Shown: positions 31,753-45,255, numbered from the stretch's first letter. The stretch is DNA of 64,000 nucleotides from Bordetella pertussis 18323 (GCF_000306945.1 NC_018518.1:2790001-2854000); one strand, 5' to 3'. Numbers and translations are program-made. Notes: generated by a model not told the origin, from the sequence alone.

Positions 31753-32232
31753 TCAGGACAGGCCGGACTTGTCCACGCCGAAGGCCTGGTCGTATTTGCC
31801 GGGCTCGATCCGGAAAGCCACATTGACGCGGTTCCAGGCATTGATCGACATCACCAGGAACGTGAGATCGGAGAGTTCCTGCTCCGACAGCTGCTCGCGC
31901 ACTTGCGCATGGATCTCATCCGATATGCCCTCGGCCGGTATCCGCGTCAACACTTCGGTCCAGGCCAGGGCGGCGCGTTCGCGGGGGCTGAACAGCGTGG
32001 ACTCGCGCCACGCCGCGATGTGGTGCAGCCGCAGCGGCCGCTCGCCATGCATGGTGGCCTCCTTGACGTGCATGTCCAGGCAGAAGGTGCAGCCGTTGAT
32101 CTGCGAAGCCCGGATGTCGACCAGGTCGCGGATCGACGTCTCGATGCTGGACTGTTTCAAGGCCAGGCTGAAGGCGACGAATTTCTTGAACAATTCGGGA
32201 GACTGCTGTTGGTAGTCCAGGCGTTGGGTCAT
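31753..32232 (-). CDS. Carboxymuconolactone decarboxylase/AhpD-like alkylhydroperoxidase
   Basis: This 159-aa protein carries the AhpD core CXXC in INGCTFCLDMHVKEA with the following histidine that completes the peroxidase-like proton relay. The family reduces peroxides with thiols. It lies between the NAD(P)-binding and cupin genes; all three are on the minus strand with short gaps. Confidence 0.9.
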   Translation of the reverse strand: MTQRLDYQQQSPELFKKFVAFSLALKQSSIETSIRDLVDIRASQINGCTFCLDMHVKEATMHGERPLRLHHIAAWRESTLFSPRERAALAWTEVLTRIPAEGISDEIHAQVREQLSEQELSDLTFLVMSINAWNRVNVAFRIEPGKYDQAFGVDKSGLS

Positions 32233-32281
32233 GAGGAATGCTCCGGTTGGTTGTCTGGCCTGATCAGGCGCAAGAGCGGCG

Positions 32282-33037
32282 TCATTGCGGCGCCGGGGAG
32301 CGACTGAGCCAGTTCATCAGGCGCGTGGAGCCGACGCGCGGGTTATCGCCGGCCACCAGCGAGCGGTCGTCCAGTTCGCTGCCGAAGTAGCGTGCGTGCA
32401 CGTCGGCGACGACCTGCCGGCGGTCGCCGCGCGCGGCGAGGAACTTGCGAGCCAGCTCGTCGAGCGGCAAGCGGTCGGGCCCGGCCACTTCCACCGTGCC
32501 GTTGAGCGGCATGCCGACGGCGAGGTCGGCCAGCGCGGCGCTGACATCGTCGGCGGCGATGGGCTGGATCAACGCGGGGGACAGGCGCACCGTGTCGCCA
32601 TCGGCGCCCGCATTGACGATGCTCTCGATGAACTCGAAGAACTGGGTCGCGCGCAGAATGGTGTAAGGCACCTTGGACGCCTTGATGAGCGCCTCCTGGG
32701 CCACCTTGGCGCGGAAGTACCCGCTGTCGGCCAGTCGGTCGGTGCCTACCACCGACAGCGCCAGGTGATGCGTCACGCCCGCGGCGGCCTCGGCAGCCAG
32801 CAGCGTGCGGCCCGATGTTTCGAAAAATGCCATGACGGCCTGGTCCTCGAAGGAAGGCGAGTTGGCCACGTCGACCACCACCTGCGCGCCATCCAGCGCC
32901 TGCGCCAGCCCCTCGCCGGTGATCGTGTTGACGCCGGTGCCCGGCGAAGCCGCCACTGTCTCGTGTCCATCGCGGCGCAGCCGGTTGACCACGTTCGATC
33001 CGATCAGGCCGGTGCCGCCAATAACGACTATCTTCAT
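32282..33037 (-). CDS. NmrA/SDR-type NAD(P)-binding oxidoreductase
   Basis: This 251-aa protein starts with a Rossmann dinucleotide-binding motif (VVIGGTGLIGSNVVNRL) and looks like an atypical SDR of the NmrA/NAD(P)H-binding group. It lacks a typical YxxxK catalytic pair: the equivalent region reads ALSVVGTDRLADSGYFRAK. An AAGGAGCAG ribosome-binding site precedes the ATG. It is divergent from the winged-helix regulator with 198 bp between, and heads the set with the AhpD-like and cupin genes. Confidence 0.85.
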   Translation of the reverse strand: MKIVVIGGTGLIGSNVVNRLRRDGHETVAASPGTGVNTITGEGLAQALDGAQVVVDVANSPSFEDQAVMAFFETSGRTLLAAEAAAGVTHHLALSVVGTDRLADSGYFRAKVAQEALIKASKVPYTILRATQFFEFIESIVNAGADGDTVRLSPALIQPIAADDVSAALADLAVGMPLNGTVEVAGPDRLPLDELARKFLAARGDRRQVVADVHARYFGSELDDRSLVAGDNPRVGSTRLMNWLSRSPAPQ

Positions 33038-33235
33038 GCTCTGCTCCTTGGGGGTTCGATCGTCGTCGTTGCGGCGACCTGTGCATGCAGTATGCTTGGC
33101 ACCCTGGCGGAGCACTTTGCCGGCATCTTGTTTTTCCCTTGCTTTTCGCTTACTTTTCGCTTGGCGCGGCCTGCGCAGGCCGCCCCGTCCCCACGGTCAC
33201 CCGAACGGCACGCCCCCAAGCACCAGGAGCTGCGA

Positions 33236-34801
33236 ATGCGGTTGGCGTTTGACGACTGTCTGCTCGACCTTGACCGGCGCGAACTGACGCGCGCGTCCCG
33301 GGCGGTCGCGACTGCGCCGCAAGTCTTCGACCTGCTGGCCTATTTGCTGGCAAACCGCGAACGCGTCGTCGACCGCGACGAACTGATCCAGGCCGTCTGG
33401 AACGGCCGCATCGTCTCCGAATCGACCCTGGCCAGCCATATCAATGCGGTGCGCACGGCGGTCGGCGACAGCGGACAGCGGCAGGCAGTGGTCCGCACCG
33501 TCCCTCGCAAGGGCTTTCGCTTCGTGGCCGAGGTACGAACCGACGCGCCGGCCCCGGCCGGGATGGCCAGGACGCCCGCGCCGCCCGCGACGGCGCCGGC
33601 ACTGCCTGCCAAGCCGTCCATCGCCGTGCTGCCGTTCGTGAACCTGAGCGCGGACCCCGAGCAGGATTACCTGGCCGACGGCGTGGTGGAGGACATCATC
33701 GCCGCGCTGTCGCAATACCGCTGGCTGTTCGTGGTGGCGCGCAATTCCAGCTTCACCTACAAGGGACGGGCCGTGAACGTGCGCCAGGTGGGCCGCGAAC
33801 TGGGCGTGCGCTATGTACTGGAAGGCAGCTGGCGCAAGGAGCGGAACCGTGTGCGGATCACCGGACAACTGATCGACGCCGCGAGCGGCGCGCACCACTG
33901 GGCGGATCGATACGAGGGCGTGCTGGACGATATCTTCGCGTTGCAGGACCAGATCACCGAAAACGTGGTCGGCGCGATCGCGCCGCAGCTGGAACGCGCT
34001 GAAATCGAGCGCGCGCGGCGCAAGCCCACCGACAGCCTGGACGCCTACGACTACTACCTGCGCGGCATGGCCTGCGCGCACCAGGGCACCCGGCAGGCCG
34101 CCGAGCAGGCCTTGCCGCTATTTCACCGCGCCATCGCCTGCGATCCCGAATTCGCGCCGGCCTATGCCATGGCCGCCTGGTGCCATTGCTGGCGCAAGGT
34201 CAATGGCTGGATGCAGGACAAACCGCGGGAAATGGCCGAGGGCGCCCGCCTGGCCCGCCGTGCCGTGGAACTGGACCGGATCGATGCGGTGGCCCTCACG
34301 CGCAGCGGCCACGCGCTGGGCCACCTGGCCGGCGATCTGCAAGGCGGCATCGCCTTGCTGGACCGGGCGCTGGTGCTCAACCCCAACCTGGCCGCGGCCT
34401 GGTTCCTGAGCGCGTTCCTGCGCCTGTGGCACGGCGAGACCGCGCAGGCCGTCACGCACTTCACCCACGCCATGCGCCTGAGCCCGCTGGACCCCGAGCT
34501 GTACCGGATGCAGGCCGGCATGGGGGTGGCGCATCTCTTCCTGGGGCATCACGACGCCGCGACGGCGTGGGCCGAACAGGCGTTGCGCGAGCTGCCCAGC
34601 TTCCTGATGACGGTCGCCATTGCCGCGGCCGGCCATGCCCTGGCCGGCCACGGCGCCCAGGCACGGCGCGCCATGGACCAGTTGCGCCGGCTCGATCCCG
34701 CCTTGCGGCTGGCCGGCCTGTCGGAATGGCTGCCGATCCGCAAGGGCGAGAACCTCGCCATTCTCGCCCAGGGGCTGCGCCTGGCGGGCCTGCCTGAATA
34801 G
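33236..34801 (+). CDS. Winged-helix regulator with TolB-N/adenylate-cyclase-type and TPR domains
   Basis: This 521-aa protein has an OmpR/CadC-type winged helix at residues 1-95 (RELIQAVWNGRIVSES-like recognition region and VRTVPRKGFRFVAEV wing), a proline/alanine linker, a module beginning SIAVLPFVNLSADPEQDYLADGVVEDI (part of the TolB-N/adenylate-cyclase-associated family), and a C-terminal set of tetratricopeptide repeats (about 280-500). Unlike CadC or ToxR it has no transmembrane helix, so it should be cytoplasmic. It is divergent from the oxidoreductase set and probably controls it; that is inference. The unbroken frame extends upstream but overlaps the oxidoreductase gene, so the ATG at 33236 is chosen. 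Confidence 0.82.
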   Translation: MRLAFDDCLLDLDRRELTRASRAVATAPQVFDLLAYLLANRERVVDRDELIQAVWNGRIVSESTLASHINAVRTAVGDSGQRQAVVRTVPRKGFRFVAEVRTDAPAPAGMARTPAPPATAPALPAKPSIAVLPFVNLSADPEQDYLADGVVEDIIAALSQYRWLFVVARNSSFTYKGRAVNVRQVGRELGVRYVLEGSWRKERNRVRITGQLIDAASGAHHWADRYEGVLDDIFALQDQITENVVGAIAPQLERAEIERARRKPTDSLDAYDYYLRGMACAHQGTRQAAEQALPLFHRAIACDPEFAPAYAMAAWCHCWRKVNGWMQDKPREMAEGARLARRAVELDRIDAVALTRSGHALGHLAGDLQGGIALLDRALVLNPNLAAAWFLSAFLRLWHGETAQAVTHFTHAMRLSPLDPELYRMQAGMGVAHLFLGHHDAATAWAEQALRELPSFLMTVAIAAAGHALAGHGAQARRAMDQLRRLDPALRLAGLSEWLPIRKGENLAILAQGLRLAGLPE

Positions 34802-34820
34802 CGCCGGGCCGCCCCAAGGC

Positions 34821-34845
34821 AAAAAAAACTCCCCTGGCGGGGAGT
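34821..34845 (-). terminator. Rho-independent terminator after ftsB
   Basis: On the minus strand the stem ACTCCCC/GGGGAGT (loop GCCA) is followed by eight T residues. It ends the pyrG-kdsA-eno-ftsB transcription unit. Confidence 0.9.
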
Positions 34846-34858
34846 GTTGGCGCGTCCG

Positions 34859-34882
34859 GCTCAGCGGCTCAGCGGCTCAGCG
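34859..34882. repeat. Three tandem 8-bp repeats spanning the ftsB stop
   Basis: The unit GCTCAGCG occurs three times in a row. On the minus strand each unit contains TGA, and because 8 is not a multiple of 3 the three TGAs fall in three different frames. The first one met, at 34877-34879, is the ftsB stop. Confidence 0.8.
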
Positions 34883-35233
34883 GCGCGGCGGCGTGGCGGG
34901 CGGCCTGGGCTTGGACAGCGCCGAGGCCTGTGGCGTGGAATTGTCCGAGGGCAGCGGCGTGCCGGGCGGCAGGATATGCACGAAGACTTCGCCTTCGCGC
35001 ATCATGCCCAGCTCGCTGCGGGCACGCTCCTCGACCGCGCCCACGCCGGTCGCCAGGTCGCGCACTTCGGCTTCCAGCGCCGTATTGCGCGCCCGCAAGC
35101 CGTCGTTGGTCTCGCGCTGTTCGGCCACCTGCCGCTGCAGATCCCATACCTTGAACCAGCCGCCCTTGCCCAGCCAGAGCGGGTATTGGATCAAGCCTAG
35201 CAGCACTAGCAACACCAGGAACAGCAGGCGCAT
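34877..35233 (-). CDS. ftsB: Cell division protein FtsB
   Basis: This 118-aa protein has a single N-terminal transmembrane helix ([20 protein letters not shown]), a periplasmic coiled coil (about residues 30-75), and a short proline-rich tail that is less conserved. FtsB forms the FtsQBL complex with FtsL and FtsQ at the divisome. It follows eno by 81 bp on the same strand, the usual place for ftsB. Confidence 0.93.
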   Translation of the reverse strand: MRLLFLVLLVLLGLIQYPLWLGKGGWFKVWDLQRQVAEQRETNDGLRARNTALEAEVRDLATGVGAVEERARSELGMMREGEVFVHILPPGTPLPSDNSTPQASALSKPRPPATPPRR

Positions 35234-35314
35234 ACGCGGGCACCTTGAGCAAACGCGGAAGACAGCGGTTTCCGGCCGGGCCGCGATGCCGCGGCCTGGC
35301 CGGATTACTGACCA

Positions 35315-36891
<1,577 letters not shown>

Positions 36892-36900
36892 GCGATTCCT

Positions 36901-37754
36901 TCAGACAAACTGGTTTTCGAGAAAGCCACTGCGTTTGGTGACGCGGTCCAGCGCCACCAGCGATTCAAGCAACTCCGCCATGCGGTCCAGCGGCACGGCG
37001 TTGGGGCCGTCGGACATGGCGCAGGCGGGATTGGGATGGGTTTCCATGAACAGCCCGGCCACGCCGACCGCAACGGCGGCACGCGCCAGCACCGGCACGA
37101 ATTCGCGCTGACCGCCCGACGAGGCCCCCTGCCCGCCCGGCAATTGCACCGAGTGCGTGGCATCGAACACGACGGGACAGTCGGTTTCCCGCATGATAGC
37201 GAGCGAACGCATGTCGGACACTAAGTTGTTGTATCCGAAAGAAGCGCCACGCTCGCAAACCAGGATGTTATTGCCGTCGCCGCCGGCTTCGAGCGCCGCG
37301 TCGCGGGCCTTCCGGGCCACCTGGAGCATGTCGTGCGGCGCCAGGAACTGGCCCTTTTTGATGTTCACCGGCTTGAGCGTGGCCGCACAGGCGCGGATGA
37401 AGTCGGTCTGCCGGCACAGGAAGGCCGGCGTCTGCAGCATGTCGACCACCGCGGCCACGGGCGCGACCTGGTCGATATCGTGGACGTCGGTGAGAACCGG
37501 CACATCCAGCTGGGCGCGCACGTCGGCCAGGATCTTCAGGCCTTCGTCCATGCCCGGCCCGCGAAACGACTTGCCCGAACTGCGGTTGGCCTTGTCGAAC
37601 GAGCTCTTGTAGATGAAGGGCACGCCCAGCTTGCCGGTGATCTCCTTGAGACGGCCGGCGGTTTCGAAGGCCAGCTCGCGCGACTCGATGACGCACGGGC
37701 CGGCGATCAGGAAAAAGGGATGATCCAGGCCGATATCGAAACCGCAGGCTTTCA

Positions 37755-37755
<1 letters not shown>
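36901..37755 (-). CDS. kdsA: 3-Deoxy-D-manno-octulosonate 8-phosphate synthase
   Basis: This 284-aa enzyme condenses arabinose 5-phosphate with phosphoenolpyruvate to make Kdo-8-phosphate for lipopolysaccharide. Motifs include [58 protein letters not shown] and [13 protein letters not shown]. The ATG overlaps the pyrG stop (TGATG at 37753-37757). Confidence 0.97.
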
Positions 37756-39622
<1,867 letters not shown>

Positions 39623-41422
39623 TCAGTCCGCGCCCAGCGGCCGGGTGCACGCCTGCAGCCATTGCAGCGCGGCGCCCTCGACCCACGGCGCCAGGCGCTC
39701 GCGCACGGTGCGGTGGTAGTCATCCAGCCAGGCGATCTCGTCGGCGCGCAGCAGCGTGGCGTCGATGCAGCGCGTGTCAATCGGACACAGCGTCAGGGTC
39801 TCGAAGCAGAGGAACTCGCCCAGCTCGCCCTCCAGCCACGTGCGGTTGGCCACCAGGTTCTCGATGCGCACGCCCCAGCGGCCGGGCCGGTAGATACCCG
39901 GCTCGTTGGACGTGATCATGCCCGGCTCCATGGCGGTATGCGGGCCGGGCGCGGCGCGGTACGAGATGACCTGCGGCCCCTCGTGCACATTGAGCAAATA
40001 GCCCACGCCATGGCCGGTGCCGTGGCCATACTCGGCGCCTCCCGCCCAGATGGGCGCCCGGGCGATGGCGTCGAGCATGGGCGAAGGCGTGCCGCGCGGG
40101 AAGGACGCGCGCGACAGGGCAATCATGCCCTTGAGCACCAGCGTGAAATCGACCTTCTGGTCGGCGCTGGGCGCGCCGACGGCGACCACCCGCGTGATAT
40201 CGGTGGTGCCGCCCAGGTACTGGCCGCCGGAATCGATCAACAGCAGGCCGTCGCCCTCGATGGCGGCATGCGCCTGCGGCGTGGCCCGGTAATGCGGCAT
40301 GGCGCCGTTGGCATTGAAGCCGGCGATGGTGGCGAAGCTGGGGCACACGTAGCCGGGCCGGCGGCTGCGCGCGGCCGTGATGCGTTCGTCGATGGTCAAT
40401 TCGCTGACCGGCTCGCGGCCCACCGCGCCCTCGAACCAGGCGAAGAACTCGCACAGCGCCGCGCCGTCCTGCTCCATGGCGGCGCGCACGCTGGCCAGCT
40501 CGGCGTCGCTCTTGCGCGACTTGTACAGCGTCGAGGGGTTGATGGCCTCGATGCGCGGCACGGCCGGATCCATGGCGTGGAAAACGCCGCAGGTGACGCG
40601 CGCCGGATCGATCAGCAGCGTCTGGTCGGTATGCAGCGAACCCAGCGCTTCGGCGGCCAGCCCATAATCGGCCGTCTCGACCCCGTCGGCGGCCAGCGCC
40701 TGGCGCAGCGCCGCGTCGATCTTGCCATCGGCGACGAACAGGGTGGCATGATCCGGCCCGACCAGGGCGTGGGCCAGGAAAACCGGGTTGTATTCGACGT
40801 CCGAGCCGCGCAGGTTGAACAGCCAGGCGATGTCGTCCAGCGTGGACAGCCAGTGCGCATCGGCGCCCTGCGCGCGCATGGCGGCGCGCACGCGCGCCAG
40901 CTTGTCGGCGCGCGGCTCGCAGGCGTGCGGGGCCGGAAGTTCGTAGACGGGCGCCGACGGCAGGCCCGGCCGGTCGGGCCAGATGGCCTGCAGCAGGTCG
41001 GACAGGATGTCCAGATGGATGCCGGCGGGCGCCAGCGCCGCCGACAGCGCGCGAAACGCGGCCAGCCCCAGGACCTGGCCGTCCACCCCCACCCTGCTGC
41101 CCGCGGGCAACCGGGCGGCCAGCCAGTCCACGTGGCCCGGCGTGCTGGCCTGGGCGATCTTCATGAGCGTCACGCCGGTGCCGGCCAACTGGTTCTCGGC
41201 CTGCACCCAGTAGCGGCTGTCGACCCACAGCCCGGCGAAATCGCGCGTGACGACCAATGTGCCCACCGACCCCGTGAAACCGGACAGCCAGCGCCGGCCC
41301 TGCCAGCGCCCCGGCAGGTATTCCGACAGGTGCGGATCGGCCGACGGCACGATGTAGGCGTCCAGCTGGTGCTGGCGCATGGCCCGGCGCAGCGCGCCGA
41401 TACGGTTATCGGTGACAGACAT
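39623..41422 (-). CDS. Aminopeptidase P family Xaa-Pro peptidase (M24)
   Basis: This 599-aa protein has the creatinase-like N-terminal domains (YIVPSADPHLSEYLPGRWQG) and a C-terminal pita-bread metallopeptidase. The two-metal ligands are in LLIDSGGQYLGGTTDITR, GHGTGHGVGYLLNVHEGPQ and ITSNEPGIYRPGRWGVRIEN. It removes N-terminal residues from Xaa-Pro peptides. It is the last gene of the gsi peptide cluster, starting 9 bp after dppA. The three-domain long form matches the eukaryotic-type APP found in many proteobacteria. Confidence 0.93.
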   Translation of the reverse strand: MSVTDNRIGALRRAMRQHQLDAYIVPSADPHLSEYLPGRWQGRRWLSGFTGSVGTLVVTRDFAGLWVDSRYWVQAENQLAGTGVTLMKIAQASTPGHVDWLAARLPAGSRVGVDGQVLGLAAFRALSAALAPAGIHLDILSDLLQAIWPDRPGLPSAPVYELPAPHACEPRADKLARVRAAMRAQGADAHWLSTLDDIAWLFNLRGSDVEYNPVFLAHALVGPDHATLFVADGKIDAALRQALAADGVETADYGLAAEALGSLHTDQTLLIDPARVTCGVFHAMDPAVPRIEAINPSTLYKSRKSDAELASVRAAMEQDGAALCEFFAWFEGAVGREPVSELTIDERITAARSRRPGYVCPSFATIAGFNANGAMPHYRATPQAHAAIEGDGLLLIDSGGQYLGGTTDITRVVAVGAPSADQKVDFTLVLKGMIALSRASFPRGTPSPMLDAIARAPIWAGGAEYGHGTGHGVGYLLNVHEGPQVISYRAAPGPHTAMEPGMITSNEPGIYRPGRWGVRIENLVANRTWLEGELGEFLCFETLTLCPIDTRCIDATLLRADEIAWLDDYHRTVRERLAPWVEGAALQWLQACTRPLGAD

Positions 41423-41430
41423 GAGGTTCC

Positions 41431-42235
41431 TTAACGCAGCATGAAGGACATGGCGGCGAGGCTGTTGAGCATGCGGATGGCGGCCTGCATGCTGTCGACG
41501 GTAAAGCGCAGCGTGACGCCGTCCACGCGCTCCAGCGTGGGCCAGGTGCAGAACAGGTCGGCCAGCGCCGCGCCCTGGGTCTGCAAACGGCATTCTATCG
41601 GCGCGGCGATGCGCAGGGGAGCCAGCCCGTCCAGATTGCGCACGGCGGTCTCGGCCGCCTGGGCGATGGCCCGCCGCGCGGCGGCCGGCGTGAGGGTCAC
41701 GCCGCTGCCCTGCCCGTGCGCGACCTTGGTCTGCACCCATTGGGCGGCGGGAAACAGTGGGCGGGTCTCGGCGATGAACACATCGTCGCCGCTGGCCAGC
41801 GCCACCGGCACCCCCAGTTCGCCGGCCAGCGCGCCATACAGGCCGGCCTCGCCCAGCTCCGTGCCGTTGATGAAGACGCGCGCGAACGCGAAGCTGTTGA
41901 TCGTGTGCGCCAGCACCCCGCGGCCCTGCGAGCGCGAGTGGTAGCCGATCATGAACACCGCGTCGCAGGACTCCTCGAGCCCGCCCATCATGCCCAGATA
42001 GCGCGAGGCGGGCCCGCTCGTCGAGCTGGTCGGGCAGCAGATTGCGAAAGCCGCCGTGCGAGTCGTTGACCAGCACTTCCTCGGCCCCGCCCGCGATGGC
42101 GCCGGCGATGGCTGCGTTGGCCTCGCCGGTCATCCAGGCCCGCGCGCGCTCGTATTCGCCATTGCCCGGGCGCACCTGCTCGGCATGGAACACGCCGGCC
42201 ACGCCTTCGATATCGGTCGAAATCAGGACTTTCAT
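41431..42235 (-). pseudogene. dppA: DppA-type D-aminopeptidase (M55), frameshifted
   Basis: The N-terminal frame starts MKVLISTDIEGVAGVFH at 42235 and carries the M55 motifs (STDIEG, LVNDSHGG) as far as LLPDQLDERA. It then leaves the family frame. The remainder, from RYLGMMGGLEESCDAVFMIGYHSRSQ to the stop at 41431, is in another frame. The total of 805 bp is one base more than 268 codons, and removing one base from the C/G run near 42,010-42,015 would restore ERAASRYLGMMGG. The intact enzyme would be a zinc D-aminopeptidase. It lies between the DmpA-type and aminopeptidase P genes. Confidence 0.85.
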
Positions 42236-42261
42236 GGAGAACTGCCTCGATTGGGAGAATG

Positions 42262-43332
42262 TCAGAAGGCCGTCTCGGCCAGCCACTGGCGCCACTGGGG
42301 CGCCGCCTCGCGAATCGCACGCCGCACGTGGCCGTCGCGCCCGGCCACCGTCTCGGCCCGCCACAGCGCCGCCACGATGGCCTGTTCGACCGCCTCGGCG
42401 GCGGCCTCGAACAGGGCATCGATACGGGTTTCGTGCAGCATCACCTGCACCGGCATGCCGCGCTCGGCCAGGTGCGGAATCGTGTAGGCCGTGGAAAACG
42501 CCAGGGCGATGTCGCCGCTGCCATGGCCGAACACCGAACCGGTGCGCGCCAGGCCCGCCCCGGCGCGCAGGGACAGCCGGCGCAATTGGCGCGAATCCAG
42601 CGGCGCGTCGGTCGCCAGCAACAGGATGATGGACCCCTTTTCGGGCTGGCCCGCGGGTTCGCCGTCGCGCGCGGCGGCGGCCAGCCGGCGGCCGAACGGA
42701 CGGCCGGCAATCGTCATGCTGGAGCGCTGGCCGAAGTTGGACAGCACCAGCGCGCCTACCGTATAACGCTGGCCCGGATAGGCCTCGGCCAGGCGCGACG
42801 CCGAACCGATGCCGCCCTTGAACCCGAAACTGGACATGCCGCGTCCGGCGCCCACCGAGCCCTGCTCGAAGACGCTGGCGGCGCCGCGCCAGGCCTGCTC
42901 GTAGTGCGCCTCGGCCACGGCCTGCGCCTGGATATCATTCAGGTAGCCGTCGTTGCACTCGAACACCAGCGGGTTGACCGTCGGCCAGGCGCGCCCGATC
43001 TCCGGGTTGGCGGCAATGGCCTGGCGGATCTGCGCGTTGGCCACGGCGCCCACGGCAAAGGTATTGGTCAGCGCAATAGGCGTTTCCAGCACGCCCAGTT
43101 CTTCCACCTGGATCAGGCCACAGCTCTTGCCGAAACCATTGAGCACGGTGGCCGCGGCCGGCACCTTGTTGCGAAACGGATCGCCTTCGTGCGGACGCAC
43201 CACGGTGACGCCGGTCTGCCGCGCGCCCTGCGCCAAAGTGAAATGCCCGACGGTCACGCCGGGCACATCGCCGATCGAATCGAGTTCGCCCGCCGGCAGC
43301 ATGCCGATGCGCGGGAGGTCCAATTGTTCCAT
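42262..43332 (-). CDS. DmpA-type beta-/D-aminopeptidase (P1/S58 family)
   Basis: This 356-aa protein belongs to the self-processing DmpA family. The catalytic serine is expected in VGALVLSNFGQRSSM; cleavage before it yields two chains. Other family motifs are DVPGVTVGHFTL, TNTFAVGAVANAQ and GGIGSASRLAE. DmpA relatives release N-terminal D- or beta-amino acids. Context with iaaA and gsi genes fits degradation of unusual peptides. The ATG at 43332 is chosen; the frame is open far upstream. Confidence 0.9.
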   Translation of the reverse strand: MEQLDLPRIGMLPAGELDSIGDVPGVTVGHFTLAQGARQTGVTVVRPHEGDPFRNKVPAAATVLNGFGKSCGLIQVEELGVLETPIALTNTFAVGAVANAQIRQAIAANPEIGRAWPTVNPLVFECNDGYLNDIQAQAVAEAHYEQAWRGAASVFEQGSVGAGRGMSSFGFKGGIGSASRLAEAYPGQRYTVGALVLSNFGQRSSMTIAGRPFGRRLAAAARDGEPAGQPEKGSIILLLATDAPLDSRQLRRLSLRAGAGLARTGSVFGHGSGDIALAFSTAYTIPHLAERGMPVQVMLHETRIDALFEAAAEAVEQAIVAALWRAETVAGRDGHVRRAIREAAPQWRQWLAETAF

Positions 43333-43427
43333 AGCATTCGTCCGTGTCGCCACGGCCCTGGAGATAACAGGGCCGCCGCGCGGGCGGCCCGACCGGCGCG
43401 GCGCCTGCATGCGCCGCGCGCCCTGCC

Positions 43428-44327
43428 CTACTTGCGGTCTATCCGGGGATCCAGCGCGTCGCGCAAGCCATCGCCCAGCAGATTGAACGCCAGCACGGTA
43501 AAGAAAATCGCCAGCGCCGGGAAGATCGCCACATGCGGGGCGATGACCATGTCGGCGCGGGCCTCGCTCAGCATCGCCCCCCACTCGGGCGTGGGCGGCT
43601 GCGCCCCCATGCCCAGGAAGGACAGGCTGGCCGCCGTGATGATGGAGGTGGCGATGCGCATGGTGCCGTACACGACGATGGGGGATATCGTGCCCGGCAG
43701 GATATGCCGCATGATGATAGTCCAATCGGAAGCGCCGACGCTGCGCACCGCCTCGACATAGGTCATCTGCTTGATCGCCAGCGTATTGCCGCGCACCAGG
43801 CGGGCAAAGGCCGGCACGCTGAACACCGCCACCGCGACAATGACGTTGACCATGCTCGACCCCAGGATCGCCACCACGCCGATGGCCAGCAGCATGCCCG
43901 GGAACGCCAGCAGCACGTCGGAAATGCGCATGGTGATGCGTTCCCACCAGCCCTGGTAGTAGCCCGCCATCAGGCCCATGAACGTGCCGACCACGGCGCC
44001 CATGGCCACCGACAGGAAGCCGGCGGCCAGCGAAATTCGCGCGCCCATGACGATGCGGCTGAAGATGTCGCGGCCCAGCGAGTCCACGCCCAGCCAGTGA
44101 GTGGCCGACGGCCCGGCGTTCAGGGCGTCGTAGTCGAAGAAATTCTCCGGATCGAACGGCACGATCCAGGGCGCGAGGATGGCGATGAGCGCCAGCAGCA
44201 GGACGAACAGGCCGGCGCCGACGGCCAGCTTCTGCTTCTTGAACTTGCGCCAGAACTCGGAGGCGGGCGTGCGCACGTCCTCCTTGGCGGCCTGCGCGGC
44301 CACGGCGGCGGTATTGGTGTGGCTCAT
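43428..44327 (-). CDS. gsiD: Peptide ABC transporter permease (GsiD/DppC-like)
   Basis: This 299-aa inner-membrane protein has an N-terminal helix and five more transmembrane segments. The signature [24 protein letters not shown] and the EAA loop region [23 protein letters not shown] are typical of DppC/GsiD permeases. Its ATG follows the gsiC stop by 7 bp. The longer frame to 44384 is not supported by the family N-terminus. Confidence 0.93.
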   Translation of the reverse strand: MSHTNTAAVAAQAAKEDVRTPASEFWRKFKKQKLAVGAGLFVLLLALIAILAPWIVPFDPENFFDYDALNAGPSATHWLGVDSLGRDIFSRIVMGARISLAAGFLSVAMGAVVGTFMGLMAGYYQGWWERITMRISDVLLAFPGMLLAIGVVAILGSSMVNVIVAVAVFSVPAFARLVRGNTLAIKQMTYVEAVRSVGASDWTIIMRHILPGTISPIVVYGTMRIATSIITAASLSFLGMGAQPPTPEWGAMLSEARADMVIAPHVAIFPALAIFFTVLAFNLLGDGLRDALDPRIDRK

Positions 44328-44334
44328 GGCCGCC

Positions 44335-45255
44335 TCACTTGTAGCGGATGCTGGGATTGATGACGCCATACAGCACGTCCACAATCAGGTTGATCAGGAT
44401 GAATTCCAGCGAGAACAGCAGCACCAGGCCCTGGATCACCGGATAGTCGCGCTGCGTGACCGCGTCGACCAGCAGCCTGCCCAGGCCCGGCCAATTGAAC
44501 ACGGTCTCCACCACGATGGAGCCGCCCAGCAGGAAACCGAACTGCAGCCCCATCATGGTGACCACGGGAATGAGCGCATTGCGCAAGGCGTGCTTGGTCA
44601 CCACCACGCGCTCGGACAGGCCCTTGGCGCGCGCCGTGCGCACGAAATCCTCCTGGATCACCTCGACGAACGAGGCGCGCGTAAAGCGCGCCATCACGGC
44701 CGCGACCGCCGCGCCCAGCGTCAGCGACGGCAGGATGTAGTGTTTCCAGCTCGAAGCGCCCACGGTGGGCAGCCAGCCCAGGTTCACCGAGAACACCTGC
44801 ATCAACATCATGCCCAGGGCGAACGCCGGGAACGAAATGCCCGATACCGCCAGGGTCATGCCCAGCCGATCGGGCCAGCGATTGCGCCAGACCGCCGAGA
44901 CCACGCCGATGGCCATGCCGAACACCACCGACCAGATCATGCTGGCCAGCGTGAGCCACAACGTGGGCATGAAGCGGTCGGCGATTTCGGTGGACACCGG
45001 GCGCTTGGTACGCAGCGACGTCCCGAGATCGCCCTGCAGCATGTGGCCGAAGTAGCGCACGAACTGCTGCGGCAGCGGCAGGTCCAGGCCCAGCTCCTGG
45101 CGCACCAGCTCGACCGTTTCCTGGTCGGCCTCCTGCCCGGCGGCCAGCCGCGCCGGGTCGCCGGGCAGCATGTGCACGAAAAGGAACACGACCACGGCCA
45201 CCAGCAACAGGGTGGGGATCATGCCCAACAGACGTTTGACGATATAGGTCAGCAT
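44335..45255 (-). CDS. gsiC: Peptide ABC transporter permease (GsiC/DppB-like)
   Basis: This 306-aa inner-membrane protein starts [19 protein letters not shown], the standard beginning of DppB/GsiC permeases. The EAA motif is [27 protein letters not shown]. It forms the channel together with GsiD. It follows gsiB with 61 bp between. Confidence 0.94.
   Translation of the reverse strand: MLTYIVKRLLGMIPTLLLVAVVVFLFVHMLPGDPARLAAGQEADQETVELVRQELGLDLPLPQQFVRYFGHMLQGDLGTSLRTKRPVSTEIADRFMPTLWLTLASMIWSVVFGMAIGVVSAVWRNRWPDRLGMTLAVSGISFPAFALGMMLMQVFSVNLGWLPTVGASSWKHYILPSLTLGAAVAAVMARFTRASFVEVIQEDFVRTARAKGLSERVVVTKHALRNALIPVVTMMGLQFGFLLGGSIVVETVFNWPGLGRLLVDAVTQRDYPVIQGLVLLFSLEFILINLIVDVLYGVINPSIRYK

Noticed and set aside
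32285..33235. In-frame upstream extension of the winged-helix regulator
   Set aside because: It lies antisense to the NAD(P)-binding oxidoreductase gene and has shadow-like composition. The protein matches its family from the ATG at 33236.
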